Source: Paenibacillus radicis (ex Gao et al. 2016)
Lineage (GTDB): Bacteria; Bacillota; Bacilli; Paenibacillales; Paenibacillaceae
Length of the DNA stretch: 64,000 nucleotides
Reading direction: 5' to 3'
Assembly: GCF_014641555.1 (NCBI RefSeq)
Contig: NZ_BMHY01000001.1
Span: 1,027,678-1,091,677 of the forward strand
The notes under the pieces are model-generated. The model saw only the letters and a list, made by a program, of their open reading frames with translations, did not search any database and was not told the DNA's origin. Both the position numbers and the translations under genes were made by a program. Positions 7,612 through 17,163 of this stretch are shown here, piece by piece. The stretch's first letter is position 1, and each line of letters begins with the position of its first letter.

Positions 7612-8478
7612 TCACTCTTCCTTAAAGCCTTCGCCTAGTACATCATGCACCTCGCTGATGACGGTGAAGGAACGGGGGTCGATACTGCGAATGATCGATT
7701 TCAAACGGCGCATTTCCTGCCTTTGAACGACGCAGTATACGACCTCTTTTGCATGCCCGGAGAAGGCACCCTTTGCAGGCATCAGCGTGACGCCGCGTTC
7801 AAGCTCCTGTGCAATTCGGTCGGCCATTGCCGTGCCGTGATCGGTAATGATCGTGAATGCTTTGGCGGAGTAAGCCCCGTCTTGTATAAAGTCAATCAGC
7901 CGGGAGGCAACAAAGACGGCAACGAGTGTGTACAATACTTTTACGGTTGGGATATAGAGAAGCGCCGCGCCAATAATAATCACATCGAAGCCCAATATGA
8001 CTTGCCCCATGCTGATCGTTTTTTTGCGGGAAGCCAACCGGGCGATAATATCGACGCCGCCCGTCGTTCCGCCAAAACGAAATACGATGCCGAGCCCGGT
8101 ACCTAAAGTAACGCCAGCGTAGAGGGCGGCTAGAATATAGTCCTGGGATGTGTGAAACGGAACAAGCCAGCCTCTATGAATCATTCGTTCAAGCAATGCG
8201 AGAAAGAGTGATAATGATCCGACGCCAACGATTGTGTAGGCCATTTCCTGGCGACTGAGCGTTCTCCAGCCGACGATAAATAACGGAATATTAAGAAGCA
8301 GCGTGGATAGAGACAGCGGCCAGCCCAGCGCATAATTAAGCAAGACGGCGATGCCTGTCACGCCGCCCTCCGTTAATTGATTCGGGATGACGAAATAATG
8401 CAGTCCAAACGCGTAGATAGCGGTGCCGACCAGTATAGGGAGGATGATCTGCAATTGGGCAGTCATTTTGCGTAGCAT
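7612..8478 (-). CDS. YitT-family membrane protein with DUF2179 domain
   Basis: This 288-residue membrane protein has about five transmembrane segments (residues 8-180) followed by a cytoplasmic DUF2179 domain (about 220-288, including KGAFSGHAKEVVYCVVQRQE). It belongs to the YitT/YpjC/YqfU group. The start at 8478 is chosen over the longer frame because AGGAG lies seven bases ahead. B. subtilis has ypjC, a member of the same family, in this part of the locus; here the gene is reversed relative to its neighbours. Its function is unknown. Confidence 0.88.
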   Translation of the reverse strand: MLRKMTAQLQIILPILVGTAIYAFGLHYFVIPNQLTEGGVTGIAVLLNYALGWPLSLSTLLLNIPLFIVGWRTLSRQEMAYTIVGVGSLSLFLALLERMIHRGWLVPFHTSQDYILAALYAGVTLGTGLGIVFRFGGTTGGVDIIARLASRKKTISMGQVILGFDVIIIGAALLYIPTVKVLYTLVAVFVASRLIDFIQDGAYSAKAFTIITDHGTAMADRIAQELERGVTLMPAKGAFSGHAKEVVYCVVQRQEMRRLKSIIRSIDPRSFTVISEVHDVLGEGFKEE

Positions 8479-8574
8479 AAATAGGCTCCTTTTCGCCTGT
8501 GATGACGTATAATGGTTAGTATGGCTCAAAACGAACCATCTCAAAAAACATTGTTTTCATCGTCTCGATAAGTT

Positions 8575-8596
8575 AACATATGAATTGTTATATGTT
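8575..8596. promoter_or_regulatory. Palindrome in the divergent yitT-like/mazG-like intergenic region
   Basis: AACATAT (8575-8581) and ATATGTT (8590-8596) form a perfect 7+8+7 inverted repeat about 30 bases ahead of the MazG-like gene. It could be an operator or simply AT-rich promoter sequence. Confidence 0.25.
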
Positions 8597-8625
8597 GTTG
8601 AGAATAGTGGAGAGGGATAGACGCA

Positions 8626-8961
8626 ATGACCGAAAAATCGTTAGCTGATATTCAGCGTGAAGTGGATGCATATATTTCCCAATTCAAAGAAGGTTACTTC
8701 AGCCCGCTTGCTTTGATGGCTAGAATGAGCGAAGAAGTCGGGGAGCTCGCTCGCGAGGTTAACCATTTCTATGGGGAAAAGCCGAAAAAGGCCGATGAAG
8801 CCGATAATTCGGTGGAAATGGAGCTTGGCGACATTTTGTTTATTTTATCTTGTTTCGCCAATTCGTTAGGCATTGACCTAACGGAAGCTCATAATAAAGT
8901 AATGAATAAATTCAATACGCGGGACGCGGATCGGTGGACGAGAAAAAACGCTGAACAGTAG
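8626..8961 (+). CDS. ypjD: MazG-like nucleotide pyrophosphohydrolase (YpjD-like)
   Basis: This 111-residue protein is a single MazG/NTP-pyrophosphohydrolase domain, expected to hydrolyse NTPs or altered NTPs to the monophosphate and pyrophosphate. The metal-binding acidic pattern is visible as SEEVGELAREV and, further on, EMELGDILFILSCFAN. The C-terminal NKFNTRDADRWTRK segment is typical of Bacillus YpjD. It keeps its B. subtilis position upstream of dapB and mgsA, although a TPR gene is inserted between. The ribosome binding site is GAGAGGG. Confidence 0.9.
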   Translation: MTEKSLADIQREVDAYISQFKEGYFSPLALMARMSEEVGELAREVNHFYGEKPKKADEADNSVEMELGDILFILSCFANSLGIDLTEAHNKVMNKFNTRDADRWTRKNAEQ

Positions 8962-9015
8962 ACTGCCTCTATACATATGCTGTACCATCACCCTGTGTAC
9001 AAGGAGGATGGGCAG

Positions 9016-9561
9016 ATGGACGGCGAAAGCTGTGTGAAAAAGGCGTATGAGCATATTCTGAACAGTGATTTCGAGCAAGCGATTGAATGGTTCGAGCAAG
9101 CGATTGCGGCGGACCCGGGCAATGCCGGTTATCATTATAAATGTGCGATTTCCTGCTCACGAAGCGGCAAATGGAGCAAGGCGCATCGTTATGCCATGCT
9201 GGCCGTCGAGCTTGACGGCAGCCATCCGGAATACGGTTTTTATCTGCAAACGATTGAGGCGAAGCTGAATGTGATCGCCGCCGAGCAGTTCATTAAAGCG
9301 ATACCGCCGCTTCATGCGGAAGCTTTACCTTTGCTGCGGCTAGCGGCGGAGAAGGATCCTTTAAGTTTTGAGGCCTTTTTTCTTATGGCAATGATTTATG
9401 CCGAGCTGGGTGAGCTGGATGCAGCAGCCGCAAACGCAAGGGAAGCGATCCGGATCGACCCGGGCCATTCCGCTGCGCGGCGTTTATTCGCAGATGTAAA
9501 CCGGAAACGGCGCGCGCTGCGCGACGGGATAAAGGAAAGACATCGGAAAAGGAACAGGTGA
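9016..9561 (+). CDS. Tetratricopeptide-repeat protein
   Basis: This 181-residue soluble protein has about four helical TPR units, for example FEQAIEWFEQAIAADPGNAG near 15-35 and LDAAAANAREAIRIDPGHSA near 132-152. It should act as a protein-protein scaffold; no catalytic motif is seen. The start at 9016 is chosen because a strong AAGGAGG site precedes it; a longer frame from 8977 has none. The last residues are strongly basic (KRRALRDGIKERHRKRNR). Its stop overlaps the dapB start region, so it shares a transcript with dapB. Confidence 0.8.
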   Translation: MDGESCVKKAYEHILNSDFEQAIEWFEQAIAADPGNAGYHYKCAISCSRSGKWSKAHRYAMLAVELDGSHPEYGFYLQTIEAKLNVIAAEQFIKAIPPLHAEALPLLRLAAEKDPLSFEAFFLMAMIYAELGELDAAAANAREAIRIDPGHSAARRLFADVNRKRRALRDGIKERHRKRNR

Positions 9562-9566
9562 ATGCA

Positions 9567-10367
9567 ATGGAAAAAATTAAAGTAGCAGTTGCAGGAGCAA
9601 ACGGAAGAATGGGCCGAGAGGTCGTGAAAATGGTGCTGGAGGATGAGACACTAGAGCTCGTCGCCGCTGTGGCTCCTTCAGCAGGCGCTGTGGACGCTGG
9701 TATTTTTGCTGGCAAAGGCAATACCGGCGTCCTCGCCAGCACGACTTTGGAAGAAGCGTTAAACAGTGCTAAAGCGGATGTGCTGGTAGATTTCACTGTA
9801 CCTCAGGTAGCCTATAGCAATACCAAGACAGCGATTGAGTATGGGGTTCGTCCAATTGTAGGCACAACAGGCTTTACACCGGAACAAATCGAAGAGCTGG
9901 ACAAGCTCAGCAAAGAAAAAGGGCTAGGTGCTCTGATCGCTCCGAACTTCTCGATCGGCGCTATTCTGATGATGCAATTCGCGGCGCAAGCCTCCAAATA
10001 TATGCCACACGTTGAAATTATCGAATATCATGGCGATCAAAAGCTGGATGCTCCGTCAGGAACATCGATCAAAACGGCGGAATTAATCTCGCAAGCGCGT
10101 GAGGAGCTTCGTCAAGGCAATCCGAACGAGCATGAGATCATTGAAGGCGCCCGCGGCGGTTACTACAACGGCTTCCGTATACATAGCGTCAGGCTGCCAG
10201 GCGTTTTCGCTCAACAGGAAGTCGTGTTTGGCGGATACGGACAAACGCTCAAAATTCGCCATGACTCCTACGATCGGGCAGGCTATATGCCAGGCGTCAA
10301 TGTTGCGATTAAAAAAATAATGACCTACAGCGGTTTAATTTATGGCTTTGAGCATTTAATGGATTAA
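9567..10367 (+). CDS. dapB: 4-hydroxy-tetrahydrodipicolinate reductase
   Basis: DapB reduces 4-hydroxy-tetrahydrodipicolinate in the diaminopimelate/lysine pathway, which also leads to dipicolinate in spores. The 266-residue protein has the N-terminal Rossmann motif [10 protein letters not shown], the GTTGFTPEQ block, and the catalytic/substrate region [15 protein letters not shown]. The usual EHHxxKxDAPSGTA pattern is changed to EYHGDQK, a conservative variation. The ATG at 9567 with AGGTGA five bases ahead is preferred; a GTG at 9558 is possible. It heads the run dapB-mgsA-bshB1. Confidence 0.95.
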   Translation: MEKIKVAVAGANGRMGREVVKMVLEDETLELVAAVAPSAGAVDAGIFAGKGNTGVLASTTLEEALNSAKADVLVDFTVPQVAYSNTKTAIEYGVRPIVGTTGFTPEQIEELDKLSKEKGLGALIAPNFSIGAILMMQFAAQASKYMPHVEIIEYHGDQKLDAPSGTSIKTAELISQAREELRQGNPNEHEIIEGARGGYYNGFRIHSVRLPGVFAQQEVVFGGYGQTLKIRHDSYDRAGYMPGVNVAIKKIMTYSGLIYGFEHLMD

Positions 10368-10398
10368 TAAAGAAGCAGTTAGAGAGGAGAACAGCATC

Positions 10399-10821
10399 GT
10401 GTTGAACATTGCATTTATCGCTCATGACCGTAAAAAAGAGGAAATGGTCAATTTCGTAATCGCATATGAGCATGTTTTCTCGCCTCATCGTCTTTATTCA
10501 ACCGGTACGACCGGCACGCGCATCATGGAACAAACAAAGCTAAGCATTCACCGCTTCATGTCGGGGCCTCTGGGAGGCGACCAGCAAATTGGCGCTTTGG
10601 TGGCGCAAAATGAAATGGACTTCATCATCTTCTTGCGTGATCCGCTGATGGCGCAGCCTCATGAGCCGGACATTATCGCATTATTGCGTCTTTGCGATGT
10701 TCAAGGCATACCGGTGGCTACAAACGTTGCAACCGCTGAGCTGCTCGTTAAAGCGCTGGAGCGTGGCGACTTCGGCTGGCGCGAATTGGTACATAAATAT
10801 AAGCCAGGAGAGCCGGTCTAA
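10399..10821 (+). CDS. mgsA: Methylglyoxal synthase
   Basis: This 140-residue enzyme converts dihydroxyacetone phosphate to methylglyoxal and phosphate, a bypass of lower glycolysis. Recognisable motifs are AFIAHDRKK at the start, STGTTGTRI (phosphate binding), [10 protein letters not shown] (with the catalytic Asp of the family) and [19 protein letters not shown] start follows GAGAGGAG. Its stop overlaps the ATG of bshB1 by one base. The link to bacillithiol genes makes sense because bacillithiol is involved in methylglyoxal detoxification. Confidence 0.97.
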   Translation: MLNIAFIAHDRKKEEMVNFVIAYEHVFSPHRLYSTGTTGTRIMEQTKLSIHRFMSGPLGGDQQIGALVAQNEMDFIIFLRDPLMAQPHEPDIIALLRLCDVQGIPVATNVATAELLVKALERGDFGWRELVHKYKPGEPV

Positions 10822-11513
10822 TGACACAGCTTGATATTCTTATCTTCGGAGCGCATGCCGATGATGCTGAGATTGGAATGGGCGGGACGATTGCTAAGCA
10901 TACAGCAGCAGGTCTTCGCGTTGGCATATGTGATCTGACTAAGGCTGAAATGTCATCTAACGGTACAGTTGAGCTAAGGCTGCAGGAAGCGGAAGAAGCT
11001 TCCAAGGTGCTTGGCTTGGCTTCGCGTACCAATTTAGGGCTGCCGGATCGCGGTTTAACTTTGTCTCGTGATCATATTGATGCCGTAGTGGCTGAAATTC
11101 GGCGCACAAGGCCGCGTATCGTATTTGCCCCATATGGCGTAGACCGTCATCCGGATCATATCGCTTGCAGCAAAATCGTCGAAGAGGCGGTATTCAACGC
11201 TAAGCTTCGCCGTTACATGCCGGAGCTTCCAGCCGTGCAGGTGCAGCAGTTGATCTATTACTACATAAATGATGTGGACGAGGTATCGCTGGCTGTAGAT
11301 GTATCCAATTACTACGAGGCTAAGCTGGCCTCACTCAGCGCCTATCGCTCGCAATTTCAATCGGCCTCTGAAGGCGACCGGGTTGCAACACCGCTTACCG
11401 ACCGCTATATTGAGCGGGTTGCGGCGCGAGATTTGCTTCTTGGGCAAACAAAGGGCTGGAAATATGCGGAGGGTTTTGCGATCAAACAACCATTCGCCGT
11501 CGATTTGTTCTAG
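10821..11513 (+). CDS. bshB1: Bacillithiol biosynthesis deacetylase
   Basis: BshB1 removes the acetyl group from N-acetylglucosaminyl-malate, the second step of bacillithiol synthesis. The 230-residue protein is of the LmbE-like zinc deacetylase family, with the metal-binding AHADDAEIGMGG near the start and the HPDH motif in YGVDRHPDHIACS. It overlaps mgsA by one base (TAATG) and lies about 95 bases ahead of bshA, which makes the substrate. Confidence 0.96.
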   Translation: MTQLDILIFGAHADDAEIGMGGTIAKHTAAGLRVGICDLTKAEMSSNGTVELRLQEAEEASKVLGLASRTNLGLPDRGLTLSRDHIDAVVAEIRRTRPRIVFAPYGVDRHPDHIACSKIVEEAVFNAKLRRYMPELPAVQVQQLIYYYINDVDEVSLAVDVSNYYEAKLASLSAYRSQFQSASEGDRVATPLTDRYIERVAARDLLLGQTKGWKYAEGFAIKQPFAVDLF

Positions 11514-11608
11514 CTTCCAAGCCTTGGGGGCTTGATAACGCGGCATATTATAACGAATAATAAAATATACAATGTAAAGCAACATGTGAAAACGGAGGTG
11601 CGACAAAA

Positions 11609-12769
11609 GTGGCGCGAAAGTTGAAGATTGGAATTACCTGTTATCCGACCCTGGGAGGCTCGGGCGTCGTCGCCACCGAACTGGGCAAATTGATGGCCGA
11701 ACGCGGCCATGAAATTCATTTTATTACCCACAGCATACCGTTCAGGCTCGGTAAATTTCATAAAAACATTTATTATCATGAAGTGGAAGTCAATGACTAC
11801 TACGTTTTCAGATATCCGCCGTATGATCTGGCATTAGCAAGCAAGATGGCTCAAATTGCCAAAAGGGAAAAGCTGGACCTGCTTCATGTTCATTATGCGG
11901 TTCCCCATGCAGTCTGCGCTCATCTGGCTAAGCAAATGGTCGGAGATGACTTGAAAACCGTTACGACGCTGCATGGCACCGATATTACGGTACTTGCGCA
12001 GGATGAGTCGCTGAAGGATCTGATTCGTCTTGCCATTAACCAAAGCGATGCCGTTACGGCTGTGTCCCAGGATTTAATTAATGAGACGAGATCGCTGCTC
12101 GATATTACAAAACCGATTGATCTGACTTATAATTTCGTCGACAAGCGTATTTATTATCCTCGTGAAGCTGCATCGCTCCGGGCGGATTACGCAGCGCCGC
12201 ACGAGAAAGTACTTATGCATATTTCCAACTTCCGTCCCGTGAAGCGGGTCGGAGATGTGGTTGAAATATTCGAGAAGGTTGCGGCACGTATGCCTGCGAA
12301 GCTGCTTCTTGTCGGAGAAGGACCTGAACTGTCGAAAATTCAGTGCCGGATTACGCAAATGGGTTTGGAGGACCGCGTTCATTTCCTTGGCAAACAAGAA
12401 GATGTGGCTCAGGTTATATCCATTGCCGACTTGCTGCTGCTTCCTTCGGAGAAGGAGAGCTTTGGACTAGTTGCTCTGGAAGCGATGGCCTGCGGCGTTC
12501 CGACGATCGGTTCGACGGCAGGAGGCATACCGGAGCTGGTTACGCACGGGGAGACCGGCTACTTGTGTCCAATCGGCGACGTAGAAGGAATGGCAGGTTA
12601 TGCCGTTCGTCTGCTCTCAGACGAGAAACTGCACGCAAGCTTCAAGGAAGCGTGTATTCAGCGCGCGCGATATGAATTTTGCAATGATAAGATTACGACA
12701 GAATACGAAGAAATCTATTACCGCGTGTTAGGTATTGAAGCTCAGCTGCCTGTACCGGTATGCGATTAA
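11609..12769 (+). CDS. bshA: N-acetyl-alpha-D-glucosaminyl L-malate synthase
   Basis: BshA is the GT4-family glycosyltransferase that joins UDP-GlcNAc and L-malate in the first step of bacillithiol synthesis. The 386-residue protein begins with [18 protein letters not shown] and has the C-terminal nucleotide-sugar site [16 protein letters not shown] with the E-x7-E pattern. A GTG start follows GGAGGTG at a suitable distance. It belongs to the dapB-mgsA-bshB1-bshA run and ends at a clear terminator. Confidence 0.97.
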   Translation: MARKLKIGITCYPTLGGSGVVATELGKLMAERGHEIHFITHSIPFRLGKFHKNIYYHEVEVNDYYVFRYPPYDLALASKMAQIAKREKLDLLHVHYAVPHAVCAHLAKQMVGDDLKTVTTLHGTDITVLAQDESLKDLIRLAINQSDAVTAVSQDLINETRSLLDITKPIDLTYNFVDKRIYYPREAASLRADYAAPHEKVLMHISNFRPVKRVGDVVEIFEKVAARMPAKLLLVGEGPELSKIQCRITQMGLEDRVHFLGKQEDVAQVISIADLLLLPSEKESFGLVALEAMACGVPTIGSTAGGIPELVTHGETGYLCPIGDVEGMAGYAVRLLSDEKLHASFKEACIQRARYEFCNDKITTEYEEIYYRVLGIEAQLPVPVCD

Positions 12770-12788
12770 CAACAGAAAGCTAAGACAG

Positions 12789-12818
12789 AACAGGCAGCCA
12801 AACCAGCTGCCTGTTTTG
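12789..12818 (+). terminator. Terminator after bshA
   Basis: AACAGGCAGC (12789-12798) pairs with GCTGCCTGTT (12806-12815) around a seven-base loop, followed by TTG and further T residues. The T-run is short. Confidence 0.65.
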
Positions 12819-12855
12819 TTGCCTGTCGCTGGGCAGAGCGAAGGAGGCGGATGAT

Positions 12856-14136
12856 ATGACGGAAGGCAAGTGGCGTGTAATGCCCGAGATGATGGCGGGT
12901 GCGCTGCCCGTATTGGAAAAATTAAATTCGCAAGGCTTTGAAGCTGTTTTCGTAGGGGGCTGTGTACGCGATACGATTATGGGGTTGCATATTCATGATG
13001 TTGATATCGCTACCGCTGCTCTGCCAGAGCAGGTAATGGAGATTTTTCCGGACAGCATTCCAACGGGTCTGCAGCATGGAACGATAACGGTCCGTTTTCA
13101 GAACGAGCTGTATGAGGTAACGACTTTTCGAACAGAATCGGAGTATGAGCAGCATCGCAGACCAGCAGGCGTTCGTTTCATAGCAAGCCTGGAAGGCGAT
13201 TTGCTGCGCCGGGATTTAACGATTAACGCGATGGCGCTGATGGCGGACGGCAAGCTGTATGACCCCTTTAAAGGCTTATTGGATATCGAAAGGCGGTTAA
13301 TCCGCTGTGTGGGAGATGCGGATGCCAGATTCCAAGAGGATGCCCTTCGCATGCTCCGGGCGGTTCGATTCGCTGCTAAATTCAGCTACTCCTTCGCCTA
13401 TCGGACGTGGAGGGCATTGCGCAGCCATCATCATTTGCTTCGCCATATTGCGATGGAGCGAGTGATGGCTGAGCTTGACCAAATGATCGAAGGACCTCGT
13501 CCTGCGGCGGCCATGAAGCTGCTTGGAGCTAGCGGCTTACTGCAGCACACGGCCAAGCCTCTTCCCGCATTGACGGATATTCAGAAGAATATGCGATGGG
13601 ACAAGCTGGCAGAGCTTAAGCCTAGTCTTCGATGGGCGGCGCTGCTGGCTTATAGCGGAGCAACGGTCGGACAAACGGAAACGACGATGGAATCGCTTCG
13701 TTTTCCGGGCCGGCTTAAAGCTTCGGTTATGGCTGTTATCCGTCTGCAATTACAGATGAAGCATGCGCTGGCTGCCCGTTCATATAGTGAAGAGAATCAG
13801 CTCAGAAGAGAATGGACCATTTGCGTGTTAGAGTACGGCGCTGAGGCAGCTGCGGACTGGCTGGAGATTCTTATTCTCGAGGAGTCTTATCCTGACTTTG
13901 CAATGACATTCAAGCAATGGCTGGAGGAAATGCCGGCAACCGTATTGAAACAACTAAAGATCGATGGACATGCCTTAGCACAAGGCGTGAAGCGGCAACC
14001 GGGCAGTTGGATGGGATCTGCGATGAAGCGTCTGCTGCTGGCGGTTGCGATGCAGCAATTGCCGAACGAGCCGCACAGGCTGCTGGAGCAAGCTAAACTA
14101 TGGATAGCAGAGGATATGACAAATGACGATGAGTAA
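12856..14136 (+). CDS. cca: CCA tRNA nucleotidyltransferase
   Basis: This 426-residue class II enzyme adds or repairs the 3'-CCA end of tRNAs. The nucleotidyltransferase core shows FVGGCVRDTIMG and the metal-binding DVDIATAALP, followed by RRDLTINAMAL and LRMLRAVRFAAKF. There is no HD phosphohydrolase domain, as expected in Bacillales. It is about 30 residues longer than the B. subtilis enzyme. A GAAGGAGG site precedes the ATG. Its last 14 bases overlap the birA start, so translation is coupled. Confidence 0.95.
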   Translation: MTEGKWRVMPEMMAGALPVLEKLNSQGFEAVFVGGCVRDTIMGLHIHDVDIATAALPEQVMEIFPDSIPTGLQHGTITVRFQNELYEVTTFRTESEYEQHRRPAGVRFIASLEGDLLRRDLTINAMALMADGKLYDPFKGLLDIERRLIRCVGDADARFQEDALRMLRAVRFAAKFSYSFAYRTWRALRSHHHLLRHIAMERVMAELDQMIEGPRPAAAMKLLGASGLLQHTAKPLPALTDIQKNMRWDKLAELKPSLRWAALLAYSGATVGQTETTMESLRFPGRLKASVMAVIRLQLQMKHALAARSYSEENQLRREWTICVLEYGAEAAADWLEILILEESYPDFAMTFKQWLEEMPATVLKQLKIDGHALAQGVKRQPGSWMGSAMKRLLLAVAMQQLPNEPHRLLEQAKLWIAEDMTNDDE

Positions 14137-15100
14137 ATTGCTGGAGCTGTTAGTCGCCCATTCCGGACAATATGTTTCCGGAGAGATGATCAGCCGTGAA
14201 CTAAACGTTAGCCGGACTGCGATTTGGAAGCAAATTCACAAGCTGGAGGACCAAGGCTATGAGATCGAAGCCTCAAGACGGCTCGGTTATAAACTGATCT
14301 CTGTGCCGGACAAGTACTCCCTTGACGATCTCAACGAACAATTGCAGACTGCTGCTTTCGGCCGCAGCATCCATCTGTTCGAGCAAGTGGATTCGACGCA
14401 AAATGTCGCTCAAAAGCTTGCAGAAGAAGGAGCGCCGGAAGGTACGCTCGTCATTGCAGAGCAGCAGCTAAGCGGGCGAGGACGAATGGGACGCGCCTGG
14501 ATGTCGCCAAAAGGCAAGGGCGTATGGATGAGTCTGATTATGCGGCCTACCATTCCTGTTCATTTCGCTCCCCAATTGACTTTGTTGACTGCAGTAGCGC
14601 TTTGCCGCAGCTTGGCGCGACTGACCTCATTGCCAATCGGCATCAAATGGCCAAATGATCTGTTAATTGACGGGAAAAAAATTAGCGGCATCCTGCTGGA
14701 GTCGACAGCCGAAGACGCCCGTCTGCGCTATGTCATCGCAGGGGTAGGAATTAGCGTCAATCTTGCGTCTTCCGATTATCCGGAAGAGATGCAGGAACGC
14801 GTCACTTCCTTGCGTATCGCTTCGGGGGAGCGGCTTAGCCGGGAAGCGGTCATTGCCGCTTTTATGCTGGAGTGGGAGCAGCTCTATACGCTGTATCAGG
14901 CGGAAGGCTTTGCCCCTGTCGTAACGCTATGGGAAGCTCTGTCCGTTTCATTGAACAAGCCAGCCCGTCTTACCACGCCACAAGGCATCATAGATGGCAC
15001 GCCGGTTGCGCTCGATGAGAGCGGAGCGATAGCCGTCCGATTGGAGGACGGAAATGTTGTTCTTGTCTTTTCAGCAGAAATGGGTGAGCCTGTAACGTAA
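14123..15100 (+). CDS. birA: Biotin operon repressor / biotin-[acetyl-CoA-carboxylase] ligase
   Basis: This bifunctional 325-residue protein ligates biotin to carboxylases and represses biotin genes. The N-terminal winged helix (about 3-60) includes the helix-turn-helix SGEMISRELNVSRTAIWKQI. The ligase part has GRGRMGRAWMSPKGKG (biotinyl-AMP binding) and KWPNDLLIDGKKISGILLE. The C-terminal SH3-like domain follows. The start could be 14123 or 14129 (MTMSK); both overlap cca. The cca-birA-panBCD order matches B. subtilis. Confidence 0.95.
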   Translation: MTMSKLLELLVAHSGQYVSGEMISRELNVSRTAIWKQIHKLEDQGYEIEASRRLGYKLISVPDKYSLDDLNEQLQTAAFGRSIHLFEQVDSTQNVAQKLAEEGAPEGTLVIAEQQLSGRGRMGRAWMSPKGKGVWMSLIMRPTIPVHFAPQLTLLTAVALCRSLARLTSLPIGIKWPNDLLIDGKKISGILLESTAEDARLRYVIAGVGISVNLASSDYPEEMQERVTSLRIASGERLSREAVIAAFMLEWEQLYTLYQAEGFAPVVTLWEALSVSLNKPARLTTPQGIIDGTPVALDESGAIAVRLEDGNVVLVFSAEMGEPVT

Positions 15101-15108
15101 TCGACACA

Positions 15109-15137
15109 TTTACGAATGTTTGTTTTTTTGGTACTAT
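15109..15137 (+). promoter_or_regulatory. Sigma-A promoter for the panBCD leader
   Basis: TTTACG (15109-15114) and TACTAT (15132-15137) are 17 bases apart. Transcription should begin near 15144, producing a leader of about 215 bases before panB. Confidence 0.6.
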
Positions 15138-15143
15138 GAATGT

Positions 15144-15324
15144 AGCAGACGGCATTCTCATGGAGGAGCTGTACTCGCTGCATTCAGGCAAGCAAGGTTT
15201 GACAAGCAAGGCAAGCAACACTCTGCTCTGAGCCGTAGGGACCGAGACAGAAGGAAGCCAATAATAAGCTATCGTTTCCTTTTTCGTTCGAGGACCTTTT
15301 TAGCAGCGGCTAAAAGGTTTTTTT
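15144..15324 (+). promoter_or_regulatory. Structured panB leader, candidate attenuator or pan-motif RNA
   Basis: Between a good promoter and panB lies a non-coding leader that ends in a rho-independent terminator (15294-15324) 35 bases before the panB ATG. A terminator inside a 5' leader implies conditional read-through. The AGCCG at about 15230 could pair with CGGCT (15307-15311) in the terminator stem as a rival fold. The 'pan' RNA motif is known upstream of pantothenate genes in Firmicutes; I could not confirm its consensus by eye. No T-box core is present. Confidence 0.45.
15294..15324 (+). terminator. Leader terminator ahead of panB
   Basis: ACCTTTTTAGC (15294-15304) pairs with GCTAAAAGGT (15309-15318) with one bulged T and the tetraloop AGCG, followed by T residues to 15324. 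It could end birA transcripts as well as attenuate panBCD. Confidence 0.7.
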
Positions 15325-15359
15325 GTGTTTATCCTAAGCACTGAAGGGAATGAAGCGTA

Positions 15360-16292
15360 ATGAGGAAACGGTTAACGATAACCGCATTAAAGACCATGAA
15401 GCAAAAAGGCGATCCGATTTCCATGCTGACGGCTTACGATTATCCGTCAGCCATTTTGTCGGAGGAAGCGGGAATTGATGTAATTCTTGTCGGCGACTCG
15501 CTGGGCAATGTCGTTCTTGGCTATGACACGACGATTCCTGTAACGCTGGAGGATATGATCTATCATACGAAAGCGGTCATGAGAGGGGCCAAACAAACGT
15601 TTGTCGTTACCGATATGCCCTTTATGACTTATGGAATCGGACGGGAAGCGACGATGCGCAACGCGGCCAGACTGATGCAAGAAGGCGGTGCGCAGGCGCT
15701 TAAGCTGGAAGGCGGAAGCGAGATCGCCGATGATGTGTCCGCTTTAGTTCAAGCCGGCATTCCGGTAATGGGACACATTGGCTTAACGCCGCAGTCCGTT
15801 CACCAGCTTGGAGGGTTCCGCGTTCAGGGCAAACTGGATCGCGAAGCGGCCAAGCTAATGGAAGATGCCAAGGCGCTGGAGAAGGCCGGGGCATTCGCAA
15901 TCGTGCTGGAACTGGTTACTGAGCCGCTAGCGGAAGCAATCAGCAAGGAGCTTTCCATACCGACAATCGGTATCGGAGCAGGCCGGGGCTGTGACGGACA
16001 AGTGCTTGTCTACCATGATCTCATTCAATACTCATCGCCTTATTACGAGAAAAAAATGGTTAAAACCTATACAAACGTAGGGGAATCGATTCGCAATGCA
16101 ATCAAATCCTATGTGGATGAAGTGAAAACAAAAGCATTTCCCGCTGAGGAGCATGCGTTTGGCGTCCTGAACGCTGACAAACAAGAGCAAGTAACGCAAC
16201 TTTATGGCGCCGCTGCCGCATTCAAGGAATCCGAAGGCGACGTCAAAGGAGAGGGGCAAGACAAGCGTGATCGTGTGCCGAACCATAGCTGA
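15360..16292 (+). CDS. panB: 3-methyl-2-oxobutanoate hydroxymethyltransferase
   Basis: PanB makes ketopantoate from 2-ketoisovalerate and methylene-tetrahydrofolate, the first step to pantothenate. The core is well conserved ([31 protein letters not shown]; the GGSEIADDV region; [21 protein letters not shown]). At 310 residues it is about 30 longer than B. subtilis PanB. The surplus lies at the C-terminus ([16 protein letters not shown] onwards), is charged, and overlaps panC. It is first in the panB-panC-panD operon. Confidence 0.97.
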   Translation: MRKRLTITALKTMKQKGDPISMLTAYDYPSAILSEEAGIDVILVGDSLGNVVLGYDTTIPVTLEDMIYHTKAVMRGAKQTFVVTDMPFMTYGIGREATMRNAARLMQEGGAQALKLEGGSEIADDVSALVQAGIPVMGHIGLTPQSVHQLGGFRVQGKLDREAAKLMEDAKALEKAGAFAIVLELVTEPLAEAISKELSIPTIGIGAGRGCDGQVLVYHDLIQYSSPYYEKKMVKTYTNVGESIRNAIKSYVDEVKTKAFPAEEHAFGVLNADKQEQVTQLYGAAAAFKESEGDVKGEGQDKRDRVPNHS

Positions 16293-17163
16293 GCTGCGTA
16301 CTGCTCTAATTGAGGGCAAATCGCAGTTGTCCGGAGGCAATGCATCCGTAGGGCTTGTGCCTACGATGGGGTATTTGCATGAAGGGCATGCTAGTCTAAT
16401 GAGAAAAAGCGCGGAGGAAAACGGATTAACCGTTTTATCTATTTTCGTCAATCCGCTGCAATTTGGGCCTAACGAAGATTTTGAGCGTTATCCGCGCAAC
16501 GAGGAGCGGGATTTGGCATTGGCGGAGCAGAATGGTATCGACATTGCGTTCCTGCCGTCGGTCGACGTCATGTATCCGACCAAACCGTTAACAACCGTTC
16601 TTGTGAACCAGCTTACAGACAGGCTCTGCGGCGCTTCAAGACCCGGACATTTCGATGGCGTAGGTACCGTTGTCAGCAAGCTGTTCCATCTGGTCCAGCC
16701 GGATCGCGCTTATTTCGGAATGAAGGATGCACAGCAGGTTGCAGTCATTCAGCAAATGACTGATGATTTGAATTTTCCGGTCACTATTGTGCCTTGTCCG
16801 ACGCTTCGTGAACCGGACGGTCTGGCGCTTAGCTCTCGCAACGTCTATTTAACGGCCGAGCAGCGTCAGCAAGCGACTGTATTGTCGCAATCGCTTGATC
16901 AAGCGGGGGAGTGGGTTAACGAGCCGGAGATGAACGCTGAGGAGCTCGTTAAACGCGTGACGGACAAGATTCAACAAGCCCCGCTGGGGGAAATCGATTA
17001 TGTCGAGTGGCTCCGGTATCCAAGTCTTCAGCCCATGGACTCAACTGAACCGATTCGTTTGGAATCGGAGCGTTATATTTTGGCGTTAGCCGTAAAGTTT
17101 GGATCTACCCGATTAATTGACAATCATTTGTTTGGTTCCTCCGGAGGTGACTACCATGTATAG
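16267..17163 (+). CDS. panC: Pantothenate synthetase
   Basis: PanC condenses pantoate and beta-alanine with ATP. The protein of about 298 residues shows [15 protein letters not shown] with the HEGH (HIGH-like) nucleotide site, [18 protein letters not shown], and [11 protein letters not shown] in place of the KMSKS loop. The start is taken as GTG at 16267 with AAAGGAGAGG ahead; GTG at 16273 is possible. This gives a 26-base overlap with panB, and an eight-base overlap with panD at its end, indicating tight translational coupling. Confidence 0.95.
   Translation: MIVCRTIAELRTALIEGKSQLSGGNASVGLVPTMGYLHEGHASLMRKSAEENGLTVLSIFVNPLQFGPNEDFERYPRNEERDLALAEQNGIDIAFLPSVDVMYPTKPLTTVLVNQLTDRLCGASRPGHFDGVGTVVSKLFHLVQPDRAYFGMKDAQQVAVIQQMTDDLNFPVTIVPCPTLREPDGLALSSRNVYLTAEQRQQATVLSQSLDQAGEWVNEPEMNAEELVKRVTDKIQQAPLGEIDYVEWLRYPSLQPMDSTEPIRLESERYILALAVKFGSTRLIDNHLFGSSGGDYHV

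Noticed and set aside
15144..15324. T-box or SAM riboswitch before panB
   Set aside because: No AGGGTGGNACCGCG-like core and no S-box core could be found; only a generic structured leader with a terminator is supported.
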